Below are positions 35,072-43,122 of a DNA stretch of 64,000 nt, piece after piece. The translations under genes were made by a program, and so were the position numbers. The notes below the pieces were generated by a model, which did no database searches, was not told where the DNA came from, and saw only the letters and a program-made list of their open reading frames with translations. How positions within the stretch are numbered: the first letter of the stretch is position 1; each line of letters begins with the position of its first letter. The stretch is from Lachnospiraceae bacterium FE2018 (GTDB lineage Bacteria; Bacillota; Clostridia; Lachnospirales; Lachnospiraceae): NCBI GenBank assembly GCA_000702845.1, contig JNKK01000006.1, positions 62,001 to 126,000 of the forward strand, given 5' to 3'.

Positions 35072-36037
35072 TCAGCCGTTTTTCAGCCAGTTCACTTCTT
35101 CCTGTGTCAGAACGACATCTGCGGCATCCACAATCTCCTGAATATGGGCGCCGGTCGGACTGACGATCGGATAGACATACAGCGGCTGACTGACAAGCCA
35201 GGCGATGGAGACCTGCGCCACGGAAAGGCCACGTTCTCTGCCGAACTGTTCCATGCGGGCGAGACGGGCGTAATTGTCTTTCCTGCCGTACTCCTGAATC
35301 GGCTGGGGTGACATGCACGCTTCAATCGGCTGATCGCCGTCTGTCCTGTATTTGCCGCTGAAGAAAGCGCGGCCGAGCGCAGAATAGGTGGAAATGACAA
35401 TGTCATTCTGTTCAGCAAGCCATGCGCGGTAGCGTTCCGCTTCTTCACTTCCTGTCAGGGCAATGCTGCCGCCAAACGGGTCGCTGACATATTCGCCGAT
35501 GTTATAGCACGGGCTGACGGCAGTAAAGCCGGCAAGACCATGGTCTTTCGCGTACTGATTTGCCTCCTGAATCCGGTGCATCCGCCAGTTGGATCCGCCG
35601 AAGCGGGTGATTTTACCTTCTTCGCGGAGTGCATTGAATGTCTCAATGATTTCGCCGACCGGGACAGATTCATCATCCCGATGCAGCAGGTAAAAATCAA
35701 GATGATCGGTGCGGAGCCGGCGAAGTGATTCTTCTACGAATGCGCGGATTGATTCACCGGACATGACGTCGGTGGAACCGTTTTCGCCGGGATTGCATCC
35801 CTTGTCATGCAGGACAAGCCGGTCACGGACGCCGCGCGCTTCCATCCAGGCACCCAGGTTTTCCTCGGCATGACCGTAGCGGTTCGCGGAATCAAACGTA
35901 CGGAATCCTGCCTCCCAGGCAAGATCAAGTGTCTCAAAGGCATAACCCCGGTCGTCATTCCATGTCGCAGGGACGCCGGTCCCGTAAACGAGCCGGGAGC
36001 CTTTCTGCGGAATGCCGGCAAATTGAACCAGTTTCAT
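35072..36037 (-). CDS. Aldo/keto reductase
   Basis: 321 residues and a TIM barrel. The catalytic set is visible: Asp and Tyr in FDSANRYGHAEENLG, Lys in LVLHDKGC, His in FYLLHRDDE. It is an NAD(P)H-dependent carbonyl reductase; the substrate is not predictable. Typical C-terminal cofactor motif VYPIVSPTGAHIQEI. GGAGG lies about 7 nt before the ATG. It is convergent with tsaE and divergent from deoC. Confidence 0.92.
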   Translation of the reverse strand: MKLVQFAGIPQKGSRLVYGTGVPATWNDDRGYAFETLDLAWEAGFRTFDSANRYGHAEENLGAWMEARGVRDRLVLHDKGCNPGENGSTDVMSGESIRAFVEESLRRLRTDHLDFYLLHRDDESVPVGEIIETFNALREEGKITRFGGSNWRMHRIQEANQYAKDHGLAGFTAVSPCYNIGEYVSDPFGGSIALTGSEEAERYRAWLAEQNDIVISTYSALGRAFFSGKYRTDGDQPIEACMSPQPIQEYGRKDNYARLARMEQFGRERGLSVAQVSIAWLVSQPLYVYPIVSPTGAHIQEIVDAADVVLTQEEVNWLKNG

Positions 36038-36147
36038 GTAAGACCTCCTTATGCGTGCTGTTTTAATTCGTTCGTGTTAGTATATATTTGTATTATAAGT
36101 GTAAGGCAATACAAATGGAATAGAGGATTGAAAGGAATGAAAAGACC

Positions 36148-36822
36148 ATGACGTATACAAAATCACAGGTTGCATCCATGATTGACCACACGAACCTGAA
36201 ACCGTTTGCGACTGACGCAGATATTGCAAAACTCTGCAGAGAGGCGGCGGAAAATCACTTTGCTTCCGCCTGTGTGAATCCGGCGCAGGTAAAACACGCG
36301 GCAGAACTGCTCGCGGGAACAGGGGTTAAAACCTGCTCTGTTATCGCGTTTCCGCTGGGGCAGCTGACGATTGCGGAAAAGGTTGCAGAAACAAAGCTTG
36401 CGATGGCTGACGGCGCGGAGGAGATCGACTATGTGCTAAATATCGGACAGCTGAAAAGCGGCAATCTGGATTATATCCGGGAGGAAATGCAGGCAATGAC
36501 TGATGCGGCGCATGAAAACGGCAGAAAAGTGAAAGTCATTTTTGACACCTGTTATCTGGAAAAAGATGAGATCCGGGCGGCAGCGGCAATTGCGCGGGAT
36601 GTAAAACCGGATTTCATCAAGACCAGCACCGGGTTCGGAACCGGCGGCGCGCTGGCGGAGGATGTAAAGCTGATGAAGGAAACAGCCGGACCGGATGTCG
36701 CGGTGAAGGCTTCGGGCGGAATCCGGAACTGGGAGAGCGCGAAAGCAATGCTGGAAGCAGGCGCGTCACGCATCGGGACCAGCAATGGAATTGATATAAT
36801 CAGCGGAATGTCTGCTGAATAA
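36148..36822 (+). CDS. deoC: Deoxyribose-phosphate aldolase
   Basis: 224 residues. DHTNLKPFAT opens the barrel, KVIFDTCYL carries one catalytic Lys, and FIKTSTGF holds the Schiff-base Lys. KASGGIRNW is the phosphate-binding region. It splits 2-deoxyribose-5-phosphate into acetaldehyde and glyceraldehyde-3-phosphate during deoxynucleoside breakdown, and would work downstream of the purine phosphorylase at 59009-59845. A terminator follows directly. Confidence 0.97.
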   Translation: MTYTKSQVASMIDHTNLKPFATDADIAKLCREAAENHFASACVNPAQVKHAAELLAGTGVKTCSVIAFPLGQLTIAEKVAETKLAMADGAEEIDYVLNIGQLKSGNLDYIREEMQAMTDAAHENGRKVKVIFDTCYLEKDEIRAAAAIARDVKPDFIKTSTGFGTGGALAEDVKLMKETAGPDVAVKASGGIRNWESAKAMLEAGASRIGTSNGIDIISGMSAE

Positions 36823-36846
36823 TCAATACAGTTTCAATATAGAAAT

Positions 36847-36869
36847 ACAGGGCTGAATGCCCTGTTTTT
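36847..36869 (+). terminator. Rho-independent terminator of deoC
   Basis: ACAGGGC-TGAAT-GCCCTGT followed by TTTT. It stands just before the promoter of the ABC transporter operon. Confidence 0.85.
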
Positions 36870-36870
36870 C

Positions 36871-36899
36871 TTTACTTTACTCCTGTGATGTGTTACACT
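36871..36899 (+). promoter_or_regulatory. Promoter of the amino-acid ABC transporter operon
   Basis: TTTACT, 17 bp, TACACT with a TG extension, about 60 bp before the binding-protein gene. Confidence 0.55.
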
Positions 36900-36961
36900 G
36901 CAACAGTGGTGTCGCGAAAAAGCACACCCGGAAGAAAAACGATCGAAAAAGGAGAACCAAC

Positions 36962-37795
36962 ATGAAAAAGAAACTGAGTATCCTTCTTGCAGGTATTATG
37001 ATGCTTACACTGACAGCCTGTGGCGGCGGCTCAGAGGCATCCGGGGACAAATATGTATTCCTCGACGAGGACCTGGGCGTGGAGTCCTACGCAATCGGAT
37101 TCCGTATCGGCGATGACGATCTGATGGAGCAGGTGAACGGCGCAGTGAAGGCGCTGGTTAAGAACGGCACTTATGAGAAGATCGGTGAGAATTATCCGGA
37201 TATCAAAGATTATCTCTGCCTGAAAGCAGAAGATATCAAGGATGATGAGATCGCAGAAGAAGGCTCCGGCGACAGCGGCTACACATTCAAGCATGGATTT
37301 GACCTTGACTATCCGCCGTATTCCTATCTGCAGGACGACGGCAGTGTCGGCGGTTTCGACGTTGAGATGGCGCAGGCAGTCTGTGACTACCTCGGATGGG
37401 GTTACGAAGCAGTTCCGTTTAACTGGGACGCAAAAGACGCAGAGCTGAATGCGGGCAGCTGCGACTGCATCTGGTCCGGATTTACCAAAGAAGGCCGTGA
37501 AGATGATTATACATGGGGCATCACCTATTCCAATAACACACAGGGTATCCTGGTAGCGGCTGATTCCGGAATCAAGACGCTTGCCGACCTGAAAGGCAAG
37601 GTTGTCGGTGTTCAGACTGCAACTTCTGCAGCTGACATGCTGGAAGACAGCCAGAAAGAACTGGCAGATACTTTCGCTGATCTGAAAGTTTACGAGACAT
37701 ACACCATCGCATTCAACGACCTCAAGGCAGGCGCAATCGACGCAATTGCGATCGATATGACCGCGGGCGCATTCCTGATTGCCGGTGAGGAATAA
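36962..37795 (+). CDS. Amino-acid ABC substrate-binding lipoprotein, circularly permuted order
   Basis: 277 residues with lipobox LTAC (Cys20). The family is SBP_bac_3, type II binding proteins for polar amino acids, but the module order is reversed. Residues 30-90 (YVFLDEDLGVESYAIGFRIG..., AVKALVKNGTYEKIGENYPD) match what is normally the C-terminal end of the family. Residues 107-277 (YTFKHGFDLDYPPYSYLQDD through FNDLKAGAIDAIAIDMTAG) match what is normally the N-terminal and middle part. The protein stops exactly where the first module would usually follow. An acidic Gly/Ser linker (91-106) joins the modules. This looks like a true circular permutation and not a truncation. AAGGAG precedes the ATG. 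Confidence 0.9.
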   Translation: MKKKLSILLAGIMMLTLTACGGGSEASGDKYVFLDEDLGVESYAIGFRIGDDDLMEQVNGAVKALVKNGTYEKIGENYPDIKDYLCLKAEDIKDDEIAEEGSGDSGYTFKHGFDLDYPPYSYLQDDGSVGGFDVEMAQAVCDYLGWGYEAVPFNWDAKDAELNAGSCDCIWSGFTKEGREDDYTWGITYSNNTQGILVAADSGIKTLADLKGKVVGVQTATSAADMLEDSQKELADTFADLKVYETYTIAFNDLKAGAIDAIAIDMTAGAFLIAGEE

Positions 37796-37825
37796 AAACA
37801 TACGATAAACAGAATAGCATGCTGA

Positions 37826-37857
37826 TGGGGTCAGACCCCGTAAAAGGTCTGACCCCA
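37826..37857 (+). other. 12-bp perfect hairpin between binding-protein and permease genes
   Basis: TGGGGTCAGACC (37826-37837) pairs with GGTCTGACCCCA (37846-37857). No T tract follows, so it is not a standard terminator. It probably protects the 3' end of the binding-protein message or partly stops transcription, giving more binding protein than permease. Confidence 0.75.
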
Positions 37858-37881
37858 TTGTATTGAGAAAAGGGGTATTAC

Positions 37882-38529
37882 ATGGCACTATCTACAATGT
37901 TGTCAACGATGGGAGAAGGAGCGCTGCGCACCTGCGGCATCTTCTTTCTGACACTGCTGTTTTCACTGCCGCTCGGCATGGTTGTCATGCTGCTGCGGAA
38001 ATCCCGCTTTAAGATCGTGCAGTGGATCATGAAGATTTATATTGCCGTCATGCGCGGAACACCGCTGATGCTGCAGCTGCTGGTCTGGTATTTCGGTCCG
38101 TACTATCTGTTTGGCGCCAATATCAGGGGATATCGTTTCACTGCAATCATTATCGGTTTTGCAATGAACTATGCGGCATACTTCGCCGAAATTTACCGCG
38201 GCGGATTTGAGGCGATCCCGGTCGGGCAGTATGAGGCTGCGGAAGTGCTGGGTTACAACCGCACACAGACCTTTTTCATGATTATCCTCCCGCAGGTTGT
38301 CAAGACAATCCTGCCTTCTGTGACGAATGAGATCATTACACTGGTCAAGGATACATCCCTTGCGTTTACGCTGGCATACAATGAGATCTTTTCGCTTGCA
38401 AAGCAGATCGCCGCATCTCAGACATCTTTCACACCGTTTGTGATTGCCGGTGTTTTCTATTTCGTGGCAAATTATGCAGTTGCCTTTGTGATGGAGCGCA
38501 TCGAGAAGGCATTTGATTATTATAAATAA
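37882..38529 (+). CDS. Amino-acid ABC transporter permease
   Basis: 215 residues with about five membrane helices. The cytoplasmic EAA loop [22 protein letters not shown] contacts the ATPase. [15 protein letters not shown] is the common HisMQ/GlnP motif of polar amino-acid importers. It is the only permease gene of the operon, so it should act as a homodimer. It sits between the permuted binding protein and the ATPase, 14 bp before the latter. Confidence 0.95.
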   Translation: MALSTMLSTMGEGALRTCGIFFLTLLFSLPLGMVVMLLRKSRFKIVQWIMKIYIAVMRGTPLMLQLLVWYFGPYYLFGANIRGYRFTAIIIGFAMNYAAYFAEIYRGGFEAIPVGQYEAAEVLGYNRTQTFFMIILPQVVKTILPSVTNEIITLVKDTSLAFTLAYNEIFSLAKQIAASQTSFTPFVIAGVFYFVANYAVAFVMERIEKAFDYYK

Positions 38530-38543
38530 GGGGTGATGTCGGC

Positions 38544-39320
38544 ATGATTCTGGAAATGAATAATATTAAGAAATCGTTTATCAAGAAATCGTTAGAGAAT
38601 CTGACCGTTCTGCACGACATCAGCCTGCAGGTTGACGCCGGTGAGGTTGTCAGTATTATCGGTCCGAGTGGTTCGGGTAAAAGTACACTGCTCAGGTGCG
38701 CAACCTTTCTGGAGCAGATTGATTCTGGTGAGATCAAATACATGAATCAGACTGCGGCAGAGACGGGGGCAGACGGGAAAGCCGTTTATGCCGAGCACGC
38801 GTCCATGCGGAAGTTCAAGTCCTATTTCGGTCTGGTGTTCCAGCAGTTTAATCTGTTCCCGCATTACTCTGTTCTGAAAAATGTTATGGACGCGCCTGTC
38901 CGTGTTCAGAAAAGACCGCGCGAACAGGTACGCGAGGAGGCAATGGAACTGCTCAGAAAAATGGATCTGGACGCCCGCGCGGATTACTATCCATGTCAGC
39001 TGTCCGGCGGACAGCAGCAGCGTGTCGCAATCGCGCGTGCACTGGCATTGAAGCCTGAAATTCTGTTTTTTGATGAGCCGACCAGCGCGCTGGACCCGGA
39101 GCTGACCGGGGAAGTTCTGAAAGTAATCCGCCAGCTGGCAGAGGAGAAGATGACGATGGTGGTCGTCACGCATGAGATGCCGTTTGCGCGTGCGGTCAGC
39201 AACCGCGTCATTTTCATGGACGGCGGTTATATCGTTGAAGAAGGCGATCCCGAGATGGTATTCGGTGCGCCGACACAGGAGCGCACAAAGCAGTTCCTGC
39301 GAAATTATCAGAATGCCTGA
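38544..39320 (+). CDS. Amino-acid ABC transporter ATPase
   Basis: 258 residues: Walker [11 protein letters not shown]-loop [10 protein letters not shown], signature LSGGQQQR, Walker [13 protein letters not shown] and the switch His in VVVTHEM. It is of the GlnQ/HisP type. An insertion after the first strands ([20 protein letters not shown]) is longer than in many relatives. It completes the importer with the two genes upstream. Confidence 0.97.
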   Translation: MILEMNNIKKSFIKKSLENLTVLHDISLQVDAGEVVSIIGPSGSGKSTLLRCATFLEQIDSGEIKYMNQTAAETGADGKAVYAEHASMRKFKSYFGLVFQQFNLFPHYSVLKNVMDAPVRVQKRPREQVREEAMELLRKMDLDARADYYPCQLSGGQQQRVAIARALALKPEILFFDEPTSALDPELTGEVLKVIRQLAEEKMTMVVVTHEMPFARAVSNRVIFMDGGYIVEEGDPEMVFGAPTQERTKQFLRNYQNA

Positions 39321-39371
39321 TTAGACCGGCCGGAAGTCCGGACAGATGACGGGCAGAAAGGGTTTCCACAG

Positions 39372-40253
39372 ATGAGTCGGGTGGCTGTTATTGAAGGAAA
39401 CGAAATCAAATATCATGTAATGGACCCCACCGGAAATATTACAATCTTAGTTGAGACGCCTGTTGAGGAGGCGTCTCAGCCTTTTGTTGCGTCGAAATTA
39501 ATGGAAGCAGAGCCTGAGGCCGAGCAGGTGGGATTTCTCACGTCTCCCGTGAATGAAACCTGGGATATCGCTCTGCGGATGGCCGGCGGGGAATTCTGCG
39601 GAAACGCAACGATGAGTGCGGCTGCTTTTTATGCGGCCGGGGCAGGAATTGAGAAGGGAATAGTCACTGTGTGTGTGTCAGGAGCTGCGCAGCCGGTCCC
39701 GGTGGAGCTGTGTGTGCTGCCTGACGGAGGATACTGCGGGACAGTTATCATGCCGCGTCCGGCAGGGATAAAAGAAGTACGTCTGCCGGCGGCAGCAGGA
39801 CAGATCATTACCTGCCCGGTGGTTCATTTCGAAGGAATTGATCATGTGATTCTGGAAGAAAGACCGGTCCGGGACTGCGCAGAAGCGCTTGCGCCGGTAT
39901 GGTGCAGGGAACTGAATACGGAAGCAGTCGGTCTGATGTTTCTGAACAGATCACAGGAAGCAGCAGAAACAGAACAAACAAAACAAACAGAACAGGCGCC
40001 TCAGACGGATGGTGTTCTCACCCCGCTGGTATATGTGCCTGAAGCAGACACGCTTGTCTGGGAAAACTCCTGTGCAAGCGGAACTTCCGCAGTCGGTGCA
40101 TGGGCCGCATCGGTTCAGAAAAAGGAAGATGCGGAAACCTGCAGCAGGACGTTAAAAATGACGCTGCAGGAGCCTGGCGGGGTCCTCTCGGTTGAAGTCG
40201 GCCCGTCGGGAGAAATCCGTCTGACAGGTACCGTCAGGGAACAAAACTGCTGA
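39372..40253 (+). CDS. DapF-fold amino-acid racemase/epimerase
   Basis: 293 residues in two mirror-like halves, each with one catalytic-type cysteine: GGEFCGNAT (Cys76) and ENSCASGTSA (Cys234). This is the two-cysteine, cofactor-free layout of diaminopimelate epimerase, proline racemase and histidine racemase (CntK-like) enzymes. It differs enough from true DapF that another substrate is likely. It lies 51 bp behind an amino-acid importer, so the imported amino acid may be its substrate. A Gln/Thr/Glu low-complexity insert (about 195-213) sits between the halves. Confidence 0.85.
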   Translation: MSRVAVIEGNEIKYHVMDPTGNITILVETPVEEASQPFVASKLMEAEPEAEQVGFLTSPVNETWDIALRMAGGEFCGNATMSAAAFYAAGAGIEKGIVTVCVSGAAQPVPVELCVLPDGGYCGTVIMPRPAGIKEVRLPAAAGQIITCPVVHFEGIDHVILEERPVRDCAEALAPVWCRELNTEAVGLMFLNRSQEAAETEQTKQTEQAPQTDGVLTPLVYVPEADTLVWENSCASGTSAVGAWAASVQKKEDAETCSRTLKMTLQEPGGVLSVEVGPSGEIRLTGTVREQNC

Positions 40254-40307
40254 CAGACATGGCGATCATTCAGGAAGACAGGCCGGCCAGACAAATGATA
40301 CAGACAC

Positions 40308-40349
40308 AAAAAACAGCTGCAGGAACAACTTGTTCCCGCAGCTGTTTTT
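40308..40349. terminator. Bidirectional terminator
   Basis: A long hairpin: AAAAACAGCTGC with GCAGCTGTTTTT outside, GGAACAA with TTGTTCC inside. It lies between convergent genes. Confidence 0.88.
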
Positions 40350-40385
40350 AAGCGTTTCAAATCAGTTATTCGTCTGTCTCAGGAG

Positions 40386-41378
40386 TTACTCAAAATAACC
40401 GTCTTTTACAAATCCTTTTCTGCCTGCATATTTGACATACAGCCATCTGCTGCCGCCGTATGCTTTTTTGACTGTGACTTTCTTTCCTTCCGGAATGGTC
40501 AGAATAATATTGTAGTCGCCTGCGGTGCTCTTGCTGCTGCGCAGATTCAGTCGTGTTGCAGTTATTTCTTTATAGTTATTATTGGTGAAGAAACCGCCTT
40601 TAACGTAGCCGGTAATGCCGTCATAACGGATCTGATACCAGTTTCTGAACTGACGGTCAAGTACAGTCACCTGCTCACCTGCCGGAATTGTCATGATAAT
40701 GTTGTTTACCTTTGTAGACTTTGAACTGCGGAAGTTCATCGGGCGCTTTGCAATCTTCTGTACAGTTTTTCCATAGGTTGTAGTGGAAGAGTTGCGCTGA
40801 CGCATGCGGGAGGTATCCGTTGTAAAATGTCCGCCGGCAATATATCCTCTTGTCTTGCCGTTGTACAGGATATAGTACCACTGATTGGAATAATTCCTGA
40901 TAACGCCGACCTGTGTTCCTTCCCGTACCAGTCCGATAATATTGGCCTGCGTTGCCGTTGACATGGAACTGCGCAGATTCAGGTTTTCGGCAACGGTGTA
41001 AACACCGATGACCGTATCACCGGTTGTAACCGGTGTGGCTGTATTTCTGGAAGTATAGGACGGAGCTGAACTGTTGTTGCCATAGAAGTATTCTTCGTAG
41101 ACCCATCCGATATTTCCTCTGTAAGCTACTTTGTACCAGCCCTTCTGATAGTCATAGGTCTGTACTGTGACATTTGCCGGAAGAACAGTAATAACGTCTG
41201 ATTTTGTATTATAGCTCTTTCGCATATTGACATCTGCACGGGTTGTTTTGGATGCGGCAGAGACATATTCTGCCGAAATGCCGGGCAGACTGATTCCGGC
41301 CGGTGCGATCAGACCGAGGGTCAGTACCGCGATCAGACACATCAGGATAAAGGTTCTTCTTTTTAAATGCTTTTTCAT
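40386..41378 (-). CDS. Secreted protein with four SH3b repeats
   Basis: 330 residues with a long signal peptide (about 1-43, ending SAEYVSAAS). Four bacterial SH3 domains follow, each with a N-(M/L/F)-R-(K/S)-S-x-S/N start: NMRKSYNTKSD, NLRSSMSTATQ, NFRSSKSTKV, NLRSSKSTAGD. Each ends in a G-Y/W-V/I turn. A Ser/Thr linker separates domains one and two. Likely a cell-wall-binding protein without a catalytic domain. GAGGAGG precedes the ATG. It lies 75 bp behind another secreted SH3-type protein on the same strand. Confidence 0.88.
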   Translation of the reverse strand: MKKHLKRRTFILMCLIAVLTLGLIAPAGISLPGISAEYVSAASKTTRADVNMRKSYNTKSDVITVLPANVTVQTYDYQKGWYKVAYRGNIGWVYEEYFYGNNSSAPSYTSRNTATPVTTGDTVIGVYTVAENLNLRSSMSTATQANIIGLVREGTQVGVIRNYSNQWYYILYNGKTRGYIAGGHFTTDTSRMRQRNSSTTTYGKTVQKIAKRPMNFRSSKSTKVNNIIMTIPAGEQVTVLDRQFRNWYQIRYDGITGYVKGGFFTNNNYKEITATRLNLRSSKSTAGDYNIILTIPEGKKVTVKKAYGGSRWLYVKYAGRKGFVKDGYFE

Positions 41379-41453
41379 ATATTCCTCCTCATATTAAGTA
41401 CCGGTATAACTGCAATCAGATATCAGATCGTCTGCACTGACGGAATACAGGTA

Positions 41454-42320
41454 TTATTCTTCAACATACGGGGTACGGACAGTGACCAGTTTGGATTTGC
41501 CGGCTTTGATCCATCCAAGCTTGCCGTTCTTGGATCTGACGCGCAGATAAATCTGTTTTTTAACGACCGCAAGTTTTGTAATTTTAAACTGTTTGCCTTT
41601 TGCAATGGTGAATGCCTTTGCAGAAGATCCGGGTTTCTTATATGCAGTGATTTTTTTGCCGGCGGTAAAGTAGCTGACGAGCAGCCCGTCTTTGTCACGC
41701 GGTGTAGATACGCCTTTTGCGGCAGAAGTATCCAGTTTGAACTTTCCGTTCTTATAGTTCAGCTTCAGATTGTCGAAATTGACCTGTCCCAGCGCTTTCG
41801 TTGAAATTGTGCCGCCGAGATAAATGGTGTTTCCTTTTACCTTGCGTGCCTCAAAGAAGGTGCATTCTGTTCCCGTATCTGCGAAATCGTTCTGCATCAG
41901 GGTTTTGGTGTTGAGAAGCGAGGAGTAGTCAAGAACGCATTTCAGCTTGTTATTCTTTACTTTGTACAAACCGCATTTCAGCGACTCGGTTCTCCAGTTG
42001 TCAACCTCAATTTCAAGGAAATTTTCATTGCCGACGCGGACGATGGTTACCCATGCCCACTGACCGTTTGTAAATTCCCATTTATTGATGCGCTTGCCGT
42101 TGATTTCCAGGATCTGCTGCATCTTCTCTTCGTTCCATTCATAGGAAACAGTGTCCTTCTTACCGTCGCCGGTAACGTCATAATTTTTTGTTTTTGTCGG
42201 CGGCAGGCCTTCATAGAAATCAAAAATACCGTTTTTTCCTGAGGAGGCGAAGACAGAGACACTGCCCAGACCCATCAGTAAAATCAGCAGTAAAAGAGTT
42301 GCTTTCAGTAAACGCTTCAT
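41454..42320 (-). CDS. Secreted protein with Ca-binding-like loop and C-terminal SH3-like domain
   Basis: 288 residues. A signal peptide (ending SVFA) precedes a beta-rich domain that starts with YDVTGDGKKDTVSYEW, a loop of the D-x-(T/N)-x-D-G-x-x-D type seen in FG-GAP/VCBS calcium sites. The C-terminal 75 residues (KITAYKKPGSSAKAFTIAKG..., VRSKNGKLGWIKAGKS) form an SH3-like wall-binding repeat. No enzyme motif. It probably forms a unit with the SH3b gene downstream. Confidence 0.8.
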   Translation of the reverse strand: MKRLLKATLLLLILLMGLGSVSVFASSGKNGIFDFYEGLPPTKTKNYDVTGDGKKDTVSYEWNEEKMQQILEINGKRINKWEFTNGQWAWVTIVRVGNENFLEIEVDNWRTESLKCGLYKVKNNKLKCVLDYSSLLNTKTLMQNDFADTGTECTFFEARKVKGNTIYLGGTISTKALGQVNFDNLKLNYKNGKFKLDTSAAKGVSTPRDKDGLLVSYFTAGKKITAYKKPGSSAKAFTIAKGKQFKITKLAVVKKQIYLRVRSKNGKLGWIKAGKSKLVTVRTPYVEE

Positions 42321-42396
42321 TTATTGTACCTCCTGATCACTCTAGATTTTTAATCATGTATTCTGATATTATATCATAGATCAAAGAAAAGAGAAC

Positions 42397-42434
42397 ATAA
42401 AAAAGCCGGAAGCTTCAATAAGAAAACTCCGGCT
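42397..42434 (-). terminator. Terminator of the tRNA gene
   Basis: On the minus strand: AGCCGGA, a 17-nt loop, TCCGGCT, then TTTTTT. Confidence 0.8.
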
Positions 42435-42439
42435 CTGTG

Positions 42440-42512
42440 AGCTGCTAACCAGACTCGAACTGGTGACCTCATCCTTACCAAGGATGCGCACTACCGCCTG
42501 TGCTATAGCAGC
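42440..42512 (-). tRNA. tRNA-Thr, anticodon GGT
   Basis: A 73-nt cloverleaf read from 42512 down to 42440. Acceptor GCTGCTA with TAGCAGC, D stem GCAC/GTGC, anticodon stem CATCC/GGATG with loop TTGGTAA (anticodon GGT, reads ACC and ACU), T arm ACCAG-TTCGAGT-CTGGT. CCA is not encoded. It has its own promoter and terminator. Confidence 0.95.
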
Positions 42513-42541
42513 ATGTACGATCCGCAAATTGCGACTATTGA

Positions 42542-42570
42542 ATTCTATCAGACACGCTCAGCGGTGTCAA
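42542..42570 (-). promoter_or_regulatory. Promoter of tRNA-Thr
   Basis: Minus strand TTGACA, 17 bp, TAGAAT, about 30 bp before the mature tRNA. Confidence 0.85.
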
Positions 42571-42594
42571 GAGAACGAAGTAAGTTTTTTTTGC

Positions 42595-42624
42595 TTGCAT
42601 CTGATATACCCTTCATGCTATACT
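42595..42624 (+). promoter_or_regulatory. Promoter of the T-box/trpB transcript
   Basis: TTGCAT, 18 bp, TATACT with a TG extension. It diverges from the tRNA promoter and starts a leader of nearly 500 nt. Confidence 0.7.
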
Positions 42625-42639
42625 GTGCTAAACCATTGA

Positions 42640-43032
42640 AGAAGAGTAAGTACGTTTTACCTCTGAGCACAAAGAGAGCCGCGGATGGTGGAATCGCGGC
42701 GCATCATGTGAAGCGGAATGGACTTCTGAGGGCAAACCGAACACGGAGCGGATTCAGGGCCGGAAAAGAACATCAGCCGGTTGATCTGCACAGGTCAGTA
42801 GGGGAGACGGAGCAGACACTTCGTTAACAAATGTCAGCGTATTTATCCGCAGTTCAGAAGTACGCAGCGGCTACATTACATCATTGAGAAGCAGCATGAG
42901 AAGCGGCGGAACCGACGGATCTGTGATCAGTACGCGCAGAGTGGGCACATATGTGTCAAGCCGGGTGGCACCGCAGGAAGAATGTTTATTCAGTCCTGTC
43001 CCAGCAGTTGTGGGACAGGACTTCTTTGTTTT
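42640..43032 (+). promoter_or_regulatory. Tryptophan T-box riboswitch with terminator/antiterminator
   Basis: Stem I includes the distal hairpin GCCGCG-GATGGTGGAAT-CGCGGC and a specifier context GGAA-TGG-AC with TGG (Trp) at 42719-42721. The T-box core GGGTGGCACCGCAGG (42963-42977) offers UGGC to pair with the tRNA 3' end (GCCA, so discriminator G as in tRNA-Trp). The antiterminator pairs GGG/GCAGG with CCTGTCCC. The competing terminator is a 12-bp stem (42992-43003 with 43011-43022) plus T-rich tail. Uncharged tRNA-Trp would allow reading into trpB. Confidence 0.93.
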
Positions 43033-43122
43033 CCGGAATATTAAAAAATTACAGGAAATCCTTTCCCCGTGGATCACTTTGTGATTCCGAAACAAGTGCC
43101 AGAAAAGAAAGGAGAAATGAAA

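Noticed and set aside
36962-37795. Binding-protein gene as a pseudogene or truncated gene
   Set aside because: All expected parts of the fold are present, only in permuted order, with an intact lipobox, good ribosome site, hairpin and intact partners, so it is reported as permuted.
37826-37857. Hairpin after the binding protein as a rho-independent terminator
   Set aside because: No T tract follows the stem (ATTGTATTGAG), and the permease would be cut from its promoter.
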